From positions 1-53,437 of the forward strand of contig CANLND010000023.1 of NCBI GenBank assembly GCA_947492585.1: a DNA stretch of 53,437 nt, given 5' to 3'. The position numbers and the translations under genes were made by a program. This document shows positions 43,093 to 53,239 of the stretch, one piece after another. The number at the start of each line of letters is the position of its first letter. The first letter of the stretch is position 1. Source of the DNA: an uncultured Paracoccaceae bacterium. Its GTDB lineage: Bacteria; Pseudomonadota; Alphaproteobacteria; Rhodobacterales; Rhodobacteraceae. Under the pieces are notes generated by a model. The model searched no databases and was not told the DNA's origin. It was given only the letters and a program-made list of their open reading frames with translations.

Positions 43093-46000
43093 TTACTCTG
43101 CCGCGCGAAGGGAGCCGGGGGCAGGATCTTCGGTGGTTGGCTGTGCAACCTCTTCATCGGCTTCTTGCTCTTCCCACTGGATTTCCGTGGTGCGAATTTT
43201 GCGGGCCTGTTTGGCCAATCGCATGTCCTGAGCAATGTTGCTGCTGTGACCTTTGGTGGCGCGCGCCAAAGCACGGCCAAGCCAACGGGCATAGGTGGTG
43301 AACCAGATCCGCACGGCCAACAGTGACGGGGTGACAACCAATGTCAGAACCGTTGCAATCCCCAGACCAAACACCACCGCCGTCGCCAGCTGTTTCCACC
43401 AGAGGGAGGTCGGGCTGTCGATAGAGTAACCGCCATTGATGAAATCAAGGCTGAGGCCAAACATCATCGGGGCCAGACCCGCCATGGTGGTGATGGTGGT
43501 GAGCAGCACCGGACGGATACGCGCTTCGGCAGTGCGAATGATCGCCTCGATGCGCGGCATATGCTGGCTGAACTCCTGATAGGTGTCGATCAGAACAATG
43601 TTGTTGTTCACCACAATTCCCGCCAGCGCCACAATCCCGGTGCCGGTCATGATGATCGAGAAAGGTTGCTGCATCACCATCATGCCAATCAACACACCGG
43701 TGGTGGACAGGATCACCGCAAGCAGAACCAATACTGAGTTGTAAAAGCTGTTGAACTGGGCCAGCAGGATCACAAACATCAGCCCCAAGGCACCCGCAAA
43801 GGCGTTCATCAGGAAGGCACCAGATTCTGCCTGTTCCTCTTGGTCGCCTGTCCATTCCCACGCCACGTTTGAGGGCAACGGATCTGTGTTGAGCCAGTTG
43901 GTGATGATCTCGATGCGCTCAGTCGGTGTGACCGGAACAAAGCGGGCGTCATCTGCTATGGTCTCACGAAGCGCGTCAACATCGGACGCGCCGGTCAGTT
44001 GAACCAATTCCAGTTGTTCCCCGTTGGGGCGATCAAAGATGGCCGCATCTGATCCGTACTCCGCAGGTTTAAGCAGGGCGAGGGATTGATCTTCTCCGCT
44101 GACGGCATCGGTGCCGACCACATTGATCAGTCCGGGTACAACATCGGCCTTCACGTCATAAAACCGCTCTTGATCGATGCGCGAAATGGTAGCGAGTTTT
44201 GCCACGGGTTTGCGTTCGATAAAGTTCGACAGGGGAACCAGACCGTCCGCTGTGCGCACTTTCAGCGAGTCCAAGGTGGACAACACCCGGTCTTTTTCGG
44301 GCAGGCGGACGCGGATTTCCATTTCTTCGTCCGAATTCCCCACACGGGTGTCATCCAGATAGATGCCGCGCGTGACCAGCTGCACCATCGCGCCGACGGT
44401 GGCCACGTCCGCGCCATAGCGACCGGCTTTGGCAACGTCGACGTCGATCTGCCAATCGATGCCGGGCAGGGGCAGGGTGTCTTCGATGAGAGTGAGGCCG
44501 GGCACGGTTTCAAAATGCGCACGCGCGGCAAGGGTTGCGCTGTCCAGCGTGTCCCAATCATCGCCTTTGATGCGCAGGTGAATGGGTTTGCCCTGACCGG
44601 GACCTTGCTCCAGCGCTTTTAGCTCGGCGATAAAGCCGGGCAGTTTGGCCAGTTCGACTTTCAGTTCATCGATGACGGTGTTGCCATCAAATTCGCTGGC
44701 GGTGACTTGTCGCGTGAACATGTCAAAGAACCAGGTCTGGTCTTGGGTCGGGCGATCTTCCCATGGGATGATTTCAAACTGAACCTGACCTACGGTATCT
44801 GCCGGAGACTGACCACCACCGGGGCCCCCGGTGTCCAGCCCGCCTTCGCCTGCAAAGGCAAACACATTCACCACCGCCGGATGGGCCGCGATGATCGCTT
44901 CGGCCTGTTGCACCATCGCGTCGTTTTCCATCAACGATGTGTTGCCGCGCACGCGAATGTAGGCAGTGGCCTGTTCTGGCTCGGTGTCGACAAAGAATTC
45001 AACGCCGTGGTTGTTGTCGCTAAAGGTGGCAAAGACCGCCATGATTGCTATGCCAACCACAGCCAGAGTGACGACGGGCATGATCGGGTTTCCGACGATG
45101 AATTTGATAACCCAACCAAACGGCGTATGGGCATGACCGGGGCGTACGATGTTTTCAGTGCGGCGGATTTGCGCAGCGCCGAGCACAACCGAGGCGGCAA
45201 AGGCGGACAACAAAAAGATCAAGCCACCCAGCAGGATTGGGGCGACGCCTTCGGCCCCTTCGGCCATCAGGTATTCGGGGTTCAGCATCTGCATTGCGCC
45301 CACAAACATGCCAAAGATCACCGGCAGCACCAGTGCGGCGCAGGCCCACCATGGAAGAACCGCGCGCAGACCGTCGGACATATGTTCAAAGGTACGGCTG
45401 ACCCGACCGGACACGCCGCCGATGACGGGCAGGTAAATCAGGGCCACCAACAGTGAGGACGACAGAACAAAGATCAGCGTGATGGGCAGCATGCTCATGA
45501 ACTGGCCGGGAACGCCGGGCCAGAACAGCATGGGCAGGAAGGCGCAGAGCGTGGTGGCGGTAGAGGAGATCACCGGCCAGAACATGCGCTGAGCCGCCTC
45601 GACATAGGCATGCATGGGGCCGACGCCCGATTTGATACGTTTGTCGGCGTATTCCACCACCACGATGGCGCCATCGACCAGCATGCCAACCGCTAGGATC
45701 AGACCAAACATGACCATGTTTGAAACGCTGACGCCCATCAGGGCCAGAAAGGCAAAACACAGCAGGAAGGAGGTGGGAATAGCAAAGCCCACCAATAGCG
45801 CCGCACGGCTGCCCAGCGACGACAGAATCACGATCATCACCAAAGCGACAGCCGTCAGAACCGAACCTTCCAGCTGGCTGACCATCGAGGCAACAACCCG
45901 GCTTTGATCGTTTGAAGTGCCGACTTTGACGGCGGCTTGCAACTCGGCGGGCCATTTGGCTTGCGCTTCGGCCAGGGTTGCTTTGACTTCATCAACCGTG

Positions 46001-46878
46001 TCGATCAGGTTGAAACCTTTGCGTTTTACCACTTGCAGAGCGACGGTGCTTTCTCCGTCGAACCGGGCGGTGCCTTTGCGGTCCTCAAAGGTCAGGTTGA
46101 TGTCGGCCAGCTCACCAAGGGTGACAATCCGGTCGCCGTTGATCTTGACGGGCAGGTCATAGATGTCGCGCACCTCATTAAAGGATGAGGGGATCTTGAC
46201 CGAAAACGTGCCTTGCGCGCTTTCGATCTCACCTGCCGCAATCAGTTGGTTGTTGTTTTGCACAACCGAGATCAATTCCAGCGCCGTCACATTATAGGCT
46301 TCGAGCCGCAAAGGATCGATCAGCACTTCAACCATTTCGTCGCGATTGCCCGCGATTCCGGCCTCAAGCACCGAATCCAGCGCTTCAAATTCATCCTGTA
46401 AGTCTTTGGCAATGCGCGCCATTGTGCGTTCAGGCACGTCGCCTGTCAGGTTGACGATCACAATTGGAAATTCAGAAAAGTTCAGCTCGGTTAGCGTATA
46501 TTGGTCCGCGCCTTCGGGGAATTCAGCCTGTGCGGCAATCATTGCGTCGCGCACGTCGGCCATGATGGCGGTCTTGTCCCAGCCGAAATCAAATTCCAGC
46601 GCTACCCCGGCATAGCCTTCGGCTGCGGTTGCAGTCATCTTATCGAGCCCGTCCAGATCGGCCAGCTCGGTTTCCATGGTTTTGATCAACAGGTCTTCGG
46701 CGTCCTCGGCGGAAATGCCGGGGAAGTTGACAGAGATGAACAGCGCCGGAATTTCAATGTCCGGCTCCCCTTCTTTGGGGAGGGCAGAATAGGCAAAGCC
46801 CCCCACCAACAGAGAGATCATAATAAAGGCAATGACCATTCGGGCCCGTTCTGCGGCCCAGGCAACAAGACCTGTCAT
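43093..46878 (-). CDS. RND-family (AcrB-like) efflux transporter
   Basis: An inner-membrane, proton-driven RND transporter of 1261 residues, normally forming a trimer that works with a periplasmic adaptor and an outer-membrane channel. The N-terminal helix is followed by PKEGEPDIEIPALFISVNFP, the porter domains and a first membrane block with FGLILAVGMLVDGAIVVVEY (the proton-relay Asp region). The second block includes LAGIVVNNNIVLIDTYQEF and TTITTMAGLAPMMFGLS. It is about 200 residues longer than classic AcrB. Two extra hydrophobic stretches lie between the two halves (about 500-575), plus a Glu-rich C-terminal tail. The substrate is unknown. The adaptor gene lies one base upstream on the same strand and appears frameshifted. 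Confidence 0.92.
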   Translation of the reverse strand: MTGLVAWAAERARMVIAFIMISLLVGGFAYSALPKEGEPDIEIPALFISVNFPGISAEDAEDLLIKTMETELADLDGLDKMTATAAEGYAGVALEFDFGWDKTAIMADVRDAMIAAQAEFPEGADQYTLTELNFSEFPIVIVNLTGDVPERTMARIAKDLQDEFEALDSVLEAGIAGNRDEMVEVLIDPLRLEAYNVTALELISVVQNNNQLIAAGEIESAQGTFSVKIPSSFNEVRDIYDLPVKINGDRIVTLGELADINLTFEDRKGTARFDGESTVALQVVKRKGFNLIDTVDEVKATLAEAQAKWPAELQAAVKVGTSNDQSRVVASMVSQLEGSVLTAVALVMIVILSSLGSRAALLVGFAIPTSFLLCFAFLALMGVSVSNMVMFGLILAVGMLVDGAIVVVEYADKRIKSGVGPMHAYVEAAQRMFWPVISSTATTLCAFLPMLFWPGVPGQFMSMLPITLIFVLSSSLLVALIYLPVIGGVSGRVSRTFEHMSDGLRAVLPWWACAALVLPVIFGMFVGAMQMLNPEYLMAEGAEGVAPILLGGLIFLLSAFAASVVLGAAQIRRTENIVRPGHAHTPFGWVIKFIVGNPIMPVVTLAVVGIAIMAVFATFSDNNHGVEFFVDTEPEQATAYIRVRGNTSLMENDAMVQQAEAIIAAHPAVVNVFAFAGEGGLDTGGPGGGQSPADTVGQVQFEIIPWEDRPTQDQTWFFDMFTRQVTASEFDGNTVIDELKVELAKLPGFIAELKALEQGPGQGKPIHLRIKGDDWDTLDSATLAARAHFETVPGLTLIEDTLPLPGIDWQIDVDVAKAGRYGADVATVGAMVQLVTRGIYLDDTRVGNSDEEMEIRVRLPEKDRVLSTLDSLKVRTADGLVPLSNFIERKPVAKLATISRIDQERFYDVKADVVPGLINVVGTDAVSGEDQSLALLKPAEYGSDAAIFDRPNGEQLELVQLTGASDVDALRETIADDARFVPVTPTERIEIITNWLNTDPLPSNVAWEWTGDQEEQAESGAFLMNAFAGALGLMFVILLAQFNSFYNSVLVLLAVILSTTGVLIGMMVMQQPFSIIMTGTGIVALAGIVVNNNIVLIDTYQEFSQHMPRIEAIIRTAEARIRPVLLTTITTMAGLAPMMFGLSLDFINGGYSIDSPTSLWWKQLATAVVFGLGIATVLTLVVTPSLLAVRIWFTTYARWLGRALARATKGHSSNIAQDMRLAKQARKIRTTEIQWEEQEADEEVAQPTTEDPAPGSLRAAE

Positions 46879-46879
46879 A

Positions 46880-48156
46880 TCAGAGCGCCTCTTTGTATGT
46901 TGGCGTGACGGCGACGCCTTGGGTTACAAAATCCTGACCAACTACAATCACGTCGGCCTGTTCGGGCAGACCGCTGAGCCAGACGCCATCGCTTTCATCG
47001 CGTAGCAATTTGACCGGCACAAAGCCGACAAGGTTGTCGTCTGCCACAACCCGCACGCCAAGCCTGCCGTCGTTGTTCAGCGTCAGCGCCGATTGCGGCA
47101 GCTTATGTGCTTTGGCGCCATCGGCCGAAATGACGATGTCAGCGGTTTGGCCATCGCGGATCGAAAGATCCGGGTTCGCCACCTCGATCTCTACTTCAAA
47201 GGTGCGGGTGTTGGGATCCGCCGAGCGGCTGACAAAGGTCACACGCCCCTGCACCCGGTCGCCGGTGGCCAGCTCTGCCCCCGCCATAGCTCCCATTTCC
47301 ACCCGGTTCACTTCGGCTTCGGGTACAAATCCCACCAATTTTATGGTGTCCAGCTGGATCACTGTCCCGCAGAGGCTGCCGGGCTGCATCAGGCTGCCCA
47401 GTTCGGCGGTGTCGCTTTCCAGCAGGCCGTCAAAGGGCGCGTGGATGCTGAGACGGTCGATTTCTTTTTGTGCAGCGGCCACAGCTGCCGCCGCCGATTG
47501 AATGCCGGCGGTGGTGGATTGCAATCCGGATTGGGCTGTTGCAATGGCGGCAATGGCGGTGCGTTCGCCTGCTTCGGCGGAGGCCACGCGGGTGTCCGAT
47601 GCATAGCCATCTTCGGACAGGCGCTGCGCCGCGTTCAGATTGATTTCAGCTTCGCGCAACCGCGCGTGTGCTTCGTCCAGACGTGCGCGGGCTTCTGGAA
47701 CGCGGGCTTCGGCTTCGATCAAACGGGCCTGCGCTTCGGCAAGCGCTGACGGACGGGTGCCCGGATCCAGCTGGCACAGGATTTCACCGGCCTTTACTTG
47801 TGCGCCTTTGCGCAGAGGCGCCGAGATGACCGTGGCGGACACTTCTGCGCGCACTTCCACCTGACGAATGGCCTGTGTCTGGCCACGCAAGATCACCGCG
47901 CTGTCGATGGTGCGCGCAGTGCTGCGCAGGGCAACAACCCGAACGCGCCCGTCCTCTTCGACGGTTTCAACGATTTCGCTGGGCGCGGACACGGGATCTG
48001 CGGTGGCCAGCGCGATTTGCGCGGTGTCTCTTTGACGGGCTCCGTGGTGGCGGTGTCCTCGCCGCGCGCAAATGCCATGACGCTGTCGCGTTCGATCACG
48101 AACAAATACGTACCGACGGTTACCGTGGCTGCGGTAATCAGAGGAATGATGCGCAT
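46880..48156 (-). pseudogene. RND periplasmic adaptor (HlyD/AcrA-like) with 5' frameshift
   Basis: The adaptor links the RND pump to the outer membrane. The main frame shows the full family order: a lipoyl half (RQVEVRAEVSATVISAPLRK), a helical hairpin rich in Ala/Glu repeats, the second lipoyl half (IHAPFDGLLESDTAELGSLM), then the beta-barrel and membrane-proximal domains. The true N-terminus lies in another frame. ATG 48156 begins MRIIPLITAATVTVGTYLFV, a signal anchor, continuing to about PVKETP. Near 48020-48030 the reading must shift by one base to enter the main frame at AQIALATADPVSAP. The in-frame GTG start of the main ORF (48175) gives a His/Arg-rich N-terminus that looks like out-of-frame noise. 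One lost G in this GC-rich stretch would explain it; a sequence error is possible. Confidence 0.85.
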
Positions 48157-48419
48157 GGCAGGCCTTTCTAGACACTCAGCGCGCGCAAAGTGGCACAAAT
48201 TTTCCACGCAAAATGCGCACGCGCTTAAAACAGATGTGTGGGGTATATACGGAATCGTTTCTGAACTAAGTGGTTTAGATCACATTTCTCACACCTATCG
48301 TCAGTTTTCTTTGTGCCGAGAGGGGCACGCGCCACTTGGCTTGGGGGGCTGCACGCGGTAATAGGGGCGAAAGATTGCAATTTCACCGGCGTCGCCGGCC
48401 TGCGCGGGAGACCATTCAC

Positions 48420-49091
48420 ATGAGCGACACAGACAGCTTTATCGATGAGGTAACAGAAGAGGTCCGTCGCGATCATCTATTTGTGATGCTGAAACGCTAT
48501 GGCTGGATTGGTGGCGTGGCCGTGGCCATGATCGTGGGTGGGACGGCCTACCGTGAATATAGTGGTGCCCAGGAACGTGCCGCAGCTGAAACACTGGGAG
48601 ATTCCCTGATTTCCGCGCTGGCAATCGAAGAGGCGGCACCGCGCGCCGAGCAGCTGGCCACGATTGCAACCGAAACGGCGGGCAGTGCCTTTTTGGTACA
48701 ACTGACCCAAGCCAGCGCGCTTGCTGATGTCGGTGAAACCGCAAAGGCTGTCGCGCTGCTGGACGGGGTTGCCACAAATGGCGATTTGGAACTGGTCTAT
48801 CGTCATCTGGCCGCGTTCAAGGCGTTGACACTGCAATCTGACAGCCTGAGCGTTGACGATCGCCGTTTGCGGTTTGAGGCTTTGGCCCAGCCCGGCGCTC
48901 CGTTCGGGTTGTTGGCGTCCGAGCAGCTGGCGCTGTTGGATGTTGAAGCCGGCAATCAAACCGCGGCAATAGATCGCTTGCGGGCGATCGCCGAAGATGC
49001 CGGTGTGCGCGCGGATCAAAAAGAGCGCGTGACGCAATTGGTGACCGCACTGGGTGGCAACATTATTGCCGACAACCAAGGTGATGGTTGA
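48420..49091 (+). CDS. YfgM-like TPR protein
   Basis: A 223-residue membrane-anchored protein of the YfgM/TPR_21 (DUF2133) family, an ancillary factor of the SecYEG translocon and periplasmic chaperone network. ATG 48420 was chosen because it gives the conserved start MSDTDSFIDEVTEEVRRD; an earlier in-frame start (48336) adds non-conserved residues. One membrane helix lies at about 25-43 (YGWIGGVAVAMIVGGTAY), followed by helical repeats (VQLTQASALADVGETAKAVA, LLDVEAGNQTAAIDRLRAIA). It sits before bamB and der, the conserved yfgM-bamB-der order. Confidence 0.88.
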   Translation: MSDTDSFIDEVTEEVRRDHLFVMLKRYGWIGGVAVAMIVGGTAYREYSGAQERAAAETLGDSLISALAIEEAAPRAEQLATIATETAGSAFLVQLTQASALADVGETAKAVALLDGVATNGDLELVYRHLAAFKALTLQSDSLSVDDRRLRFEALAQPGAPFGLLASEQLALLDVEAGNQTAAIDRLRAIAEDAGVRADQKERVTQLVTALGGNIIADNQGDG

Positions 49092-49154
49092 TTAAAATCA
49101 TATTCTTAGGGCACAACGTGTCTAATGTTTTTTTACGGGTAGGGCAGATACGGC

Positions 49155-50477
49155 ATGACAGGCGCAAAGAATTTTTCACAGTGGCGCGGAATTTTGGGCA
49201 CAACAGCCCTGGTGTTGATGGTCTCCGCCTGCTCTGAACCTGAGGTGATCCTACAGGGGGAGCGTGAGCCGATCCGCCCTGAAGAAATCACAACTGTGGA
49301 AAACCAAACGCGCGCGATTTCTTTGGCGCGCCAAACCAAGAATGCCGCTTGGCCCCAGTCCCACGGCACAGCGGCGTTCCGCACCGCGCATCCCGCGCTG
49401 TCGGCGGCGCCTCAGTTGCAATGGTCGACGTCCATCGGCGAAGGTGACGCGCGTCGCCAACGCATCACCGCACAGCCTGTGGTGGGAGAGGGGCGCATCT
49501 ACACGCTGGATAGTTCCGCCCGCGCAACTGCTGTATCCGCAAATGGGAGCGTCGTGTGGAGCGTGCAGATGACCCCGGCCGCGGACAGCGACGGAGAGGC
49601 CACAGGCGGCGGTGTCGCGTACCACGACGGCGTGGTTTATGTCTCCTCGGGCTATGGCGTGCTGACGGCACTCAAGGCCGACACCGGCGCGACGCTTTGG
49701 CGTCAGGAACTACAGGCCACCGGCTCTGGCCAGCCCGTTGTGCGCGATGGGCTTGTATATCTCGTAGCTGGCGATCAGACGGCCTGGGCCGTGCGCACCA
49801 AAGATGGCCGAATTGCGTGGCAATTTGATGCAAGTCCCAGCGCCGCCAATGTTCTGGGGGCTCCTGCGCCCGCATTGACCAAAGATCTGGCCGTATTTGC
49901 CTTTGGCTCTGGTGATGTTGCCGCCACCTTCCGCAAAGGCGGCCTGCGCCGTTGGAATGCTTCGGTGTCCGGACAACGCGTTGGTCGGACCATTTCGCAG
50001 ATCACGGATGTGACCGGCGCGCCGGTTGTGTCTGGCAATTCCATCTTTGTCGGCAACCATTCTGGTCGCACGGTGGCCTTTTCGGCCGATTCCGGTGAAC
50101 GTCTGTGGACCGCCCGTGAAGGGGCAGCGGGTCCCGTTTGGCCCGCCGGCGGCAGCGTGTTTCAGGTGACGGATGTGAACGCGTTGGCCCGTCTGGATGC
50201 CGGCACCGGTGAGACCATCTGGTCTGTGAAACTGCCCGGCTACCTGAAGGATAAACCGCGCAAACGGGCGGCAATTGTTGCTCATCACGGCCCCATTCTG
50301 GCGGGCGGGCAGGTGATTGTCGCGTCCAATGACGGGGCGATCCGCTTCTTTGATCCTACCGATGGCCGTCTGGTGCGCAGCGTTGTTATTCCCGATGGCG
50401 CCACCACCGCACCGGTCGTTGCGGGCGAAACTTTGTATGTTGTCTCCACAAAAGGTGAACTCCACGCTTTCCGTTGA
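49155..50477 (+). CDS. bamB: Outer membrane assembly lipoprotein BamB
   Basis: BamB is the beta-propeller lipoprotein of the BAM complex that inserts beta-barrel proteins into the outer membrane. The 440-residue protein has a lipoprotein signal with lipobox VSAC (Cys about residue 26), then eight PQQ-like WD-type blades. Repeats are visible in VGEGRIYTLDSSARATAVSA, VVYVSSGYGVLTALKADTGA, LVYLVAGDQTAWAVRTKDGR and VNALARLDAGTGETIWSVKL. Length and order match alphaproteobacterial BamB. It is preceded by the yfgM-like gene (64-base gap) and followed by der. Confidence 0.93.
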   Translation: MTGAKNFSQWRGILGTTALVLMVSACSEPEVILQGEREPIRPEEITTVENQTRAISLARQTKNAAWPQSHGTAAFRTAHPALSAAPQLQWSTSIGEGDARRQRITAQPVVGEGRIYTLDSSARATAVSANGSVVWSVQMTPAADSDGEATGGGVAYHDGVVYVSSGYGVLTALKADTGATLWRQELQATGSGQPVVRDGLVYLVAGDQTAWAVRTKDGRIAWQFDASPSAANVLGAPAPALTKDLAVFAFGSGDVAATFRKGGLRRWNASVSGQRVGRTISQITDVTGAPVVSGNSIFVGNHSGRTVAFSADSGERLWTAREGAAGPVWPAGGSVFQVTDVNALARLDAGTGETIWSVKLPGYLKDKPRKRAAIVAHHGPILAGGQVIVASNDGAIRFFDPTDGRLVRSVVIPDGATTAPVVAGETLYVVSTKGELHAFR

Positions 50478-50526
50478 CGCAAAGATGCGCTATTGGGCGC
50501 GTCTCTAGTCACTGAAAGTGGATGCC

Positions 50527-52002
50527 ATGTCCTTTACCCTCGCCATTGTGGGCCGCCCCAATGTGGGAAAGTCCACCCTGTTCAACCGTCTTGTCGGTAA
50601 AAAGCTGGCGTTGGTCGATGACCAGCCCGGTGTGACGCGTGACCTGCGCGAGGGCGAGGCCCGTCTGGGCGATCTGCGGTTCACCGTGATCGACACCGCC
50701 GGTCTGGAAGATGCCACCGACAATTCGCTGGAGGGCCGCATGCGCCGCCTGACCGAACGCGCGGTGGATATGGCAGACATCTGCCTGTTTATGGTGGATG
50801 CCCGAACGGGCGTGACACCCACCGATGAAATTTTTGCTGACATCCTGCGCCGCAAGTCCGCGCATGTGATCCTGGCCGCCAACAAGGCCGAAGGCAACGC
50901 CGCCGAGGCGGGCGTGCTCGAAGCCTATGGTCTGGGTCTTGGCGAGCCGCTGCGCCTGTCGGGCGAACACGGCGAAGGTCTGCCGGATCTGTATTCCGTT
51001 TTGTTGCCACTGGCCGACAAATACGAGGCACAAGCCCAAGAGCTGAACGCAGTTGTCGAGACAGATACAGATCTGGAAGAGAACGAAGACGAGGACGAAG
51101 ATACCGTTTACGAAGTGGCGATGCCCACGGTGGACAAGCCCATGCAGGTGGCTGTCATTGGTCGCCCCAACGCCGGTAAGTCGACGCTGATCAACAAGAT
51201 CCTTGGCGAAGACCGCCTGCTGACCGGCCCCGAGGCAGGGATCACCCGCGACGCGATTTCGTTGCGGATCGATTGGAACGACGTTCCAATGCGGGTCTTT
51301 GACACGGCGGGTATGCGCAAAAAGGCCAAGGTACAGGAAAAGCTGGAAAAGCTTTCCGTCTCTGATGGTTTGCGGGCCGTGAAATTTGCCGAAGTTGTGG
51401 TGGTCCTGCTGGACGCAGCCATTCCGTTTGAACAGCAGGATCTGCGCATCGCGGATCTGGCCGAACGCGAAGGCCGTGCGGTGGTGATCGCAGTCAACAA
51501 ATGGGACATCGAAGACGAAAAGCAGGAAAAGCTGAAAGAGCTGAAAGAAAGCTTTGCCCGTCTTTTGCCCCAGTTGCGCGGCGCACCGTTGGTCACGGTT
51601 TCGGCGAAAACAGGCCGGGGTCTGGACCGTTTGAACGAAGCGATTATTCGCGCCTATAAGGTCTGGAACCGTCGGATCCCCACGGCGGCATTGAACCGCT
51701 GGCTGACGGGCATGCTAGAGCAGCACCCACCGCCAGCCCCGCAAGGCAAACGCATCCGCCTGCGCTATATGACACAGGTCAAAACCCGTCCCCCCGGCTT
51801 TGTGGTGATGTGTTCGCACCCTGACAAAATGCCTGCGAGCTACACCCGGTATCTGGTGAACGGCCTGCGTCAGGACTTTGACATGCCGGGCACGCCGATC
51901 CGCCTGACCCTGCGCGGGCAGGGCGACAAGAACCCCTATAAGGGCCGTAAAAAGGCGCCACCGTCCAAGCTGCGCAAACACCTGGAAGGGCGCCGCGACT
52001 AA
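50527..52002 (+). CDS. der: Ribosome biogenesis GTPase Der (EngA)
   Basis: Der is an essential double-GTPase that acts in maturation of the 50S ribosomal subunit. From ATG 50527 it has 491 residues; an in-frame GTG at 50518 would add three. The first G domain has [16 protein letters not shown] and NKAE. An acidic linker rich in Glu and Asp (about 175-200) follows. The second G domain has [16 protein letters not shown] and NKWD. The C-terminal KH-like domain (about 375-480) includes [20 protein letters not shown] and [16 protein letters not shown]. All motifs are intact. A terminator follows at 52047. Confidence 0.97.
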   Translation: MSFTLAIVGRPNVGKSTLFNRLVGKKLALVDDQPGVTRDLREGEARLGDLRFTVIDTAGLEDATDNSLEGRMRRLTERAVDMADICLFMVDARTGVTPTDEIFADILRRKSAHVILAANKAEGNAAEAGVLEAYGLGLGEPLRLSGEHGEGLPDLYSVLLPLADKYEAQAQELNAVVETDTDLEENEDEDEDTVYEVAMPTVDKPMQVAVIGRPNAGKSTLINKILGEDRLLTGPEAGITRDAISLRIDWNDVPMRVFDTAGMRKKAKVQEKLEKLSVSDGLRAVKFAEVVVVLLDAAIPFEQQDLRIADLAEREGRAVVIAVNKWDIEDEKQEKLKELKESFARLLPQLRGAPLVTVSAKTGRGLDRLNEAIIRAYKVWNRRIPTAALNRWLTGMLEQHPPPAPQGKRIRLRYMTQVKTRPPGFVVMCSHPDKMPASYTRYLVNGLRQDFDMPGTPIRLTLRGQGDKNPYKGRKKAPPSKLRKHLEGRRD

Positions 52003-52046
52003 GTTCGCGCTGTCGTCCGTTGGATGGACATCTACTTTGACACTCC

Positions 52047-52085
52047 AAAGCCCAAGGCCACGAAAATTGGTTTTGGGCTTTTTTG
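52047..52085 (+). terminator. Intrinsic terminator after der
   Basis: AAAGCCCAA (52047-52055) pairs with TTGGGCTTT (52073-52081), followed by further T residues, about 45 bases after the der stop. Between here and the desaturase start (52262) no gene is seen. Confidence 0.85.
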
Positions 52086-52261
52086 TTGTTTCTCGTGCTA
52101 GTGTGTGCTGATCCGTCTGCGCGGCGCAGGTGATCTGCGTCTGGCATTGTCGCAAAAATTTTACACCCGTGTCACTTGTCGGGCAGGGAACCCAAATTAG
52201 CTTATGGGCGAGGGGAGGCGCAGGGGACAACACCTGCGTCAGGTGATTTGTTGGGGACAGC

Positions 52262-53239
52262 ATGGATTTGCGCGCCCATACGCGTCAGTATTGTGACAAG
52301 GACAACCGGCTTGGAGCGCTTAGCTTCTTCGGGACGTTTGTTGTGTATTTCGCCGCGCTTTCCCTCACGATAAAATATGCTGAGTATCTGGTTGTGATGG
52401 TGTCGACAGGGCTGGTGTTTTCCGTCGCTGCGGTACGGTTATATGTATTGCAGCATGACACTGGGCATCATTCATTGTTTGAAAAACGTTGGCAAAACGA
52501 TCTGGCGGGGCATGTGCTGTCGCCGTTCACCTTTGCCCCGTTTGAGGTCATGAGGCAAAATCACAATCTACATCACGCGGGTATTGGCAATCTTGAGCAC
52601 CGTGACACGGGCGAAATTCACACAATGACCCTGCGGGAATGGCGCGATGCACCCGGATGGCATCGGCTGATGTACCGTCTGTATCGCAATCCGCTGGTGC
52701 TGATCACGCTGGGGGCGGCGTTTACCTATTTTATTCGCTACCGCTGGCCCAAAAACACGCTGCGCTTTGGCATGATGGGCGTAGTGGTGCACAACGGGGT
52801 GATCCTTGCACTGTTGTGGGCGCTGTACCGGCTGGCTGGCGCGCAGGGCGTCGTGCTGTGGTTTGTGTTTTCATTTGTCGGCGGCATGTTGGGTGTCTTT
52901 CTTGTCTATCTCCAGCATAATTTCGAGGACACCTACTGGGACCGTCGCCCGGATTTAAACCCCGTTGATGCCGCGCTGGTCGGCTCGTCTTGTTTGGATT
53001 TTGGCTGGCTGTTTGATTTCGCCGTGGCCAATATCACCCTGCACGATATGCATCATTTCAACGCCCGTATCCCGTCATATCGGTTGCGGGCGTGCCATCA
53101 CAGTTTGCCCGCAGACATCGCCCCGCGTCGGATCAAATTCCCCGAAGCTATCAGCGCACTTTCGTTGAAATTATGGGATGAAAAAAATAAGCGGCTGGTG
53201 CCTTTTCCGTTACCCACTGGCCCCAGACATATTTCTTAG
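52262..53239 (+). CDS. Fatty acid desaturase
   Basis: A membrane-bound di-iron desaturase of 325 residues. The three histidine boxes are present: HDTGHH (about 68-73), HNLHH (about 100-104) and HDMHHFNARIP (about 262-272). At least four hydrophobic segments lie around them (FFGTFVVYFAALSLTIKY, YLVVMVSTGLVFSVAAVRLY, FGMMGVVVHNGVILALLWAL, VVLWFVFSFVGGMLGVFLVY). The box spacing resembles acyl-lipid delta-12/omega-type desaturases. Substrate and position of desaturation cannot be told. The remaining 198 bases of the window show no clear gene. Confidence 0.9.
   Translation: MDLRAHTRQYCDKDNRLGALSFFGTFVVYFAALSLTIKYAEYLVVMVSTGLVFSVAAVRLYVLQHDTGHHSLFEKRWQNDLAGHVLSPFTFAPFEVMRQNHNLHHAGIGNLEHRDTGEIHTMTLREWRDAPGWHRLMYRLYRNPLVLITLGAAFTYFIRYRWPKNTLRFGMMGVVVHNGVILALLWALYRLAGAQGVVLWFVFSFVGGMLGVFLVYLQHNFEDTYWDRRPDLNPVDAALVGSSCLDFGWLFDFAVANITLHDMHHFNARIPSYRLRACHHSLPADIAPRRIKFPEAISALSLKLWDEKNKRLVPFPLPTGPRHIS

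Noticed and set aside
44707-45456. 249-codon plus-strand open frame within the RND gene
   Set aside because: It is antisense to a well-supported transporter, and its product is a low-information His/Gly/Gln-rich sequence.
46880-48175. Intact 431-codon reading of the RND adaptor from GTG 48175
   Set aside because: Its first 50 residues are His/Arg-rich noise lacking a signal, whereas the alternative frame from ATG 48156 gives a clear signal anchor; a frameshift explains both.
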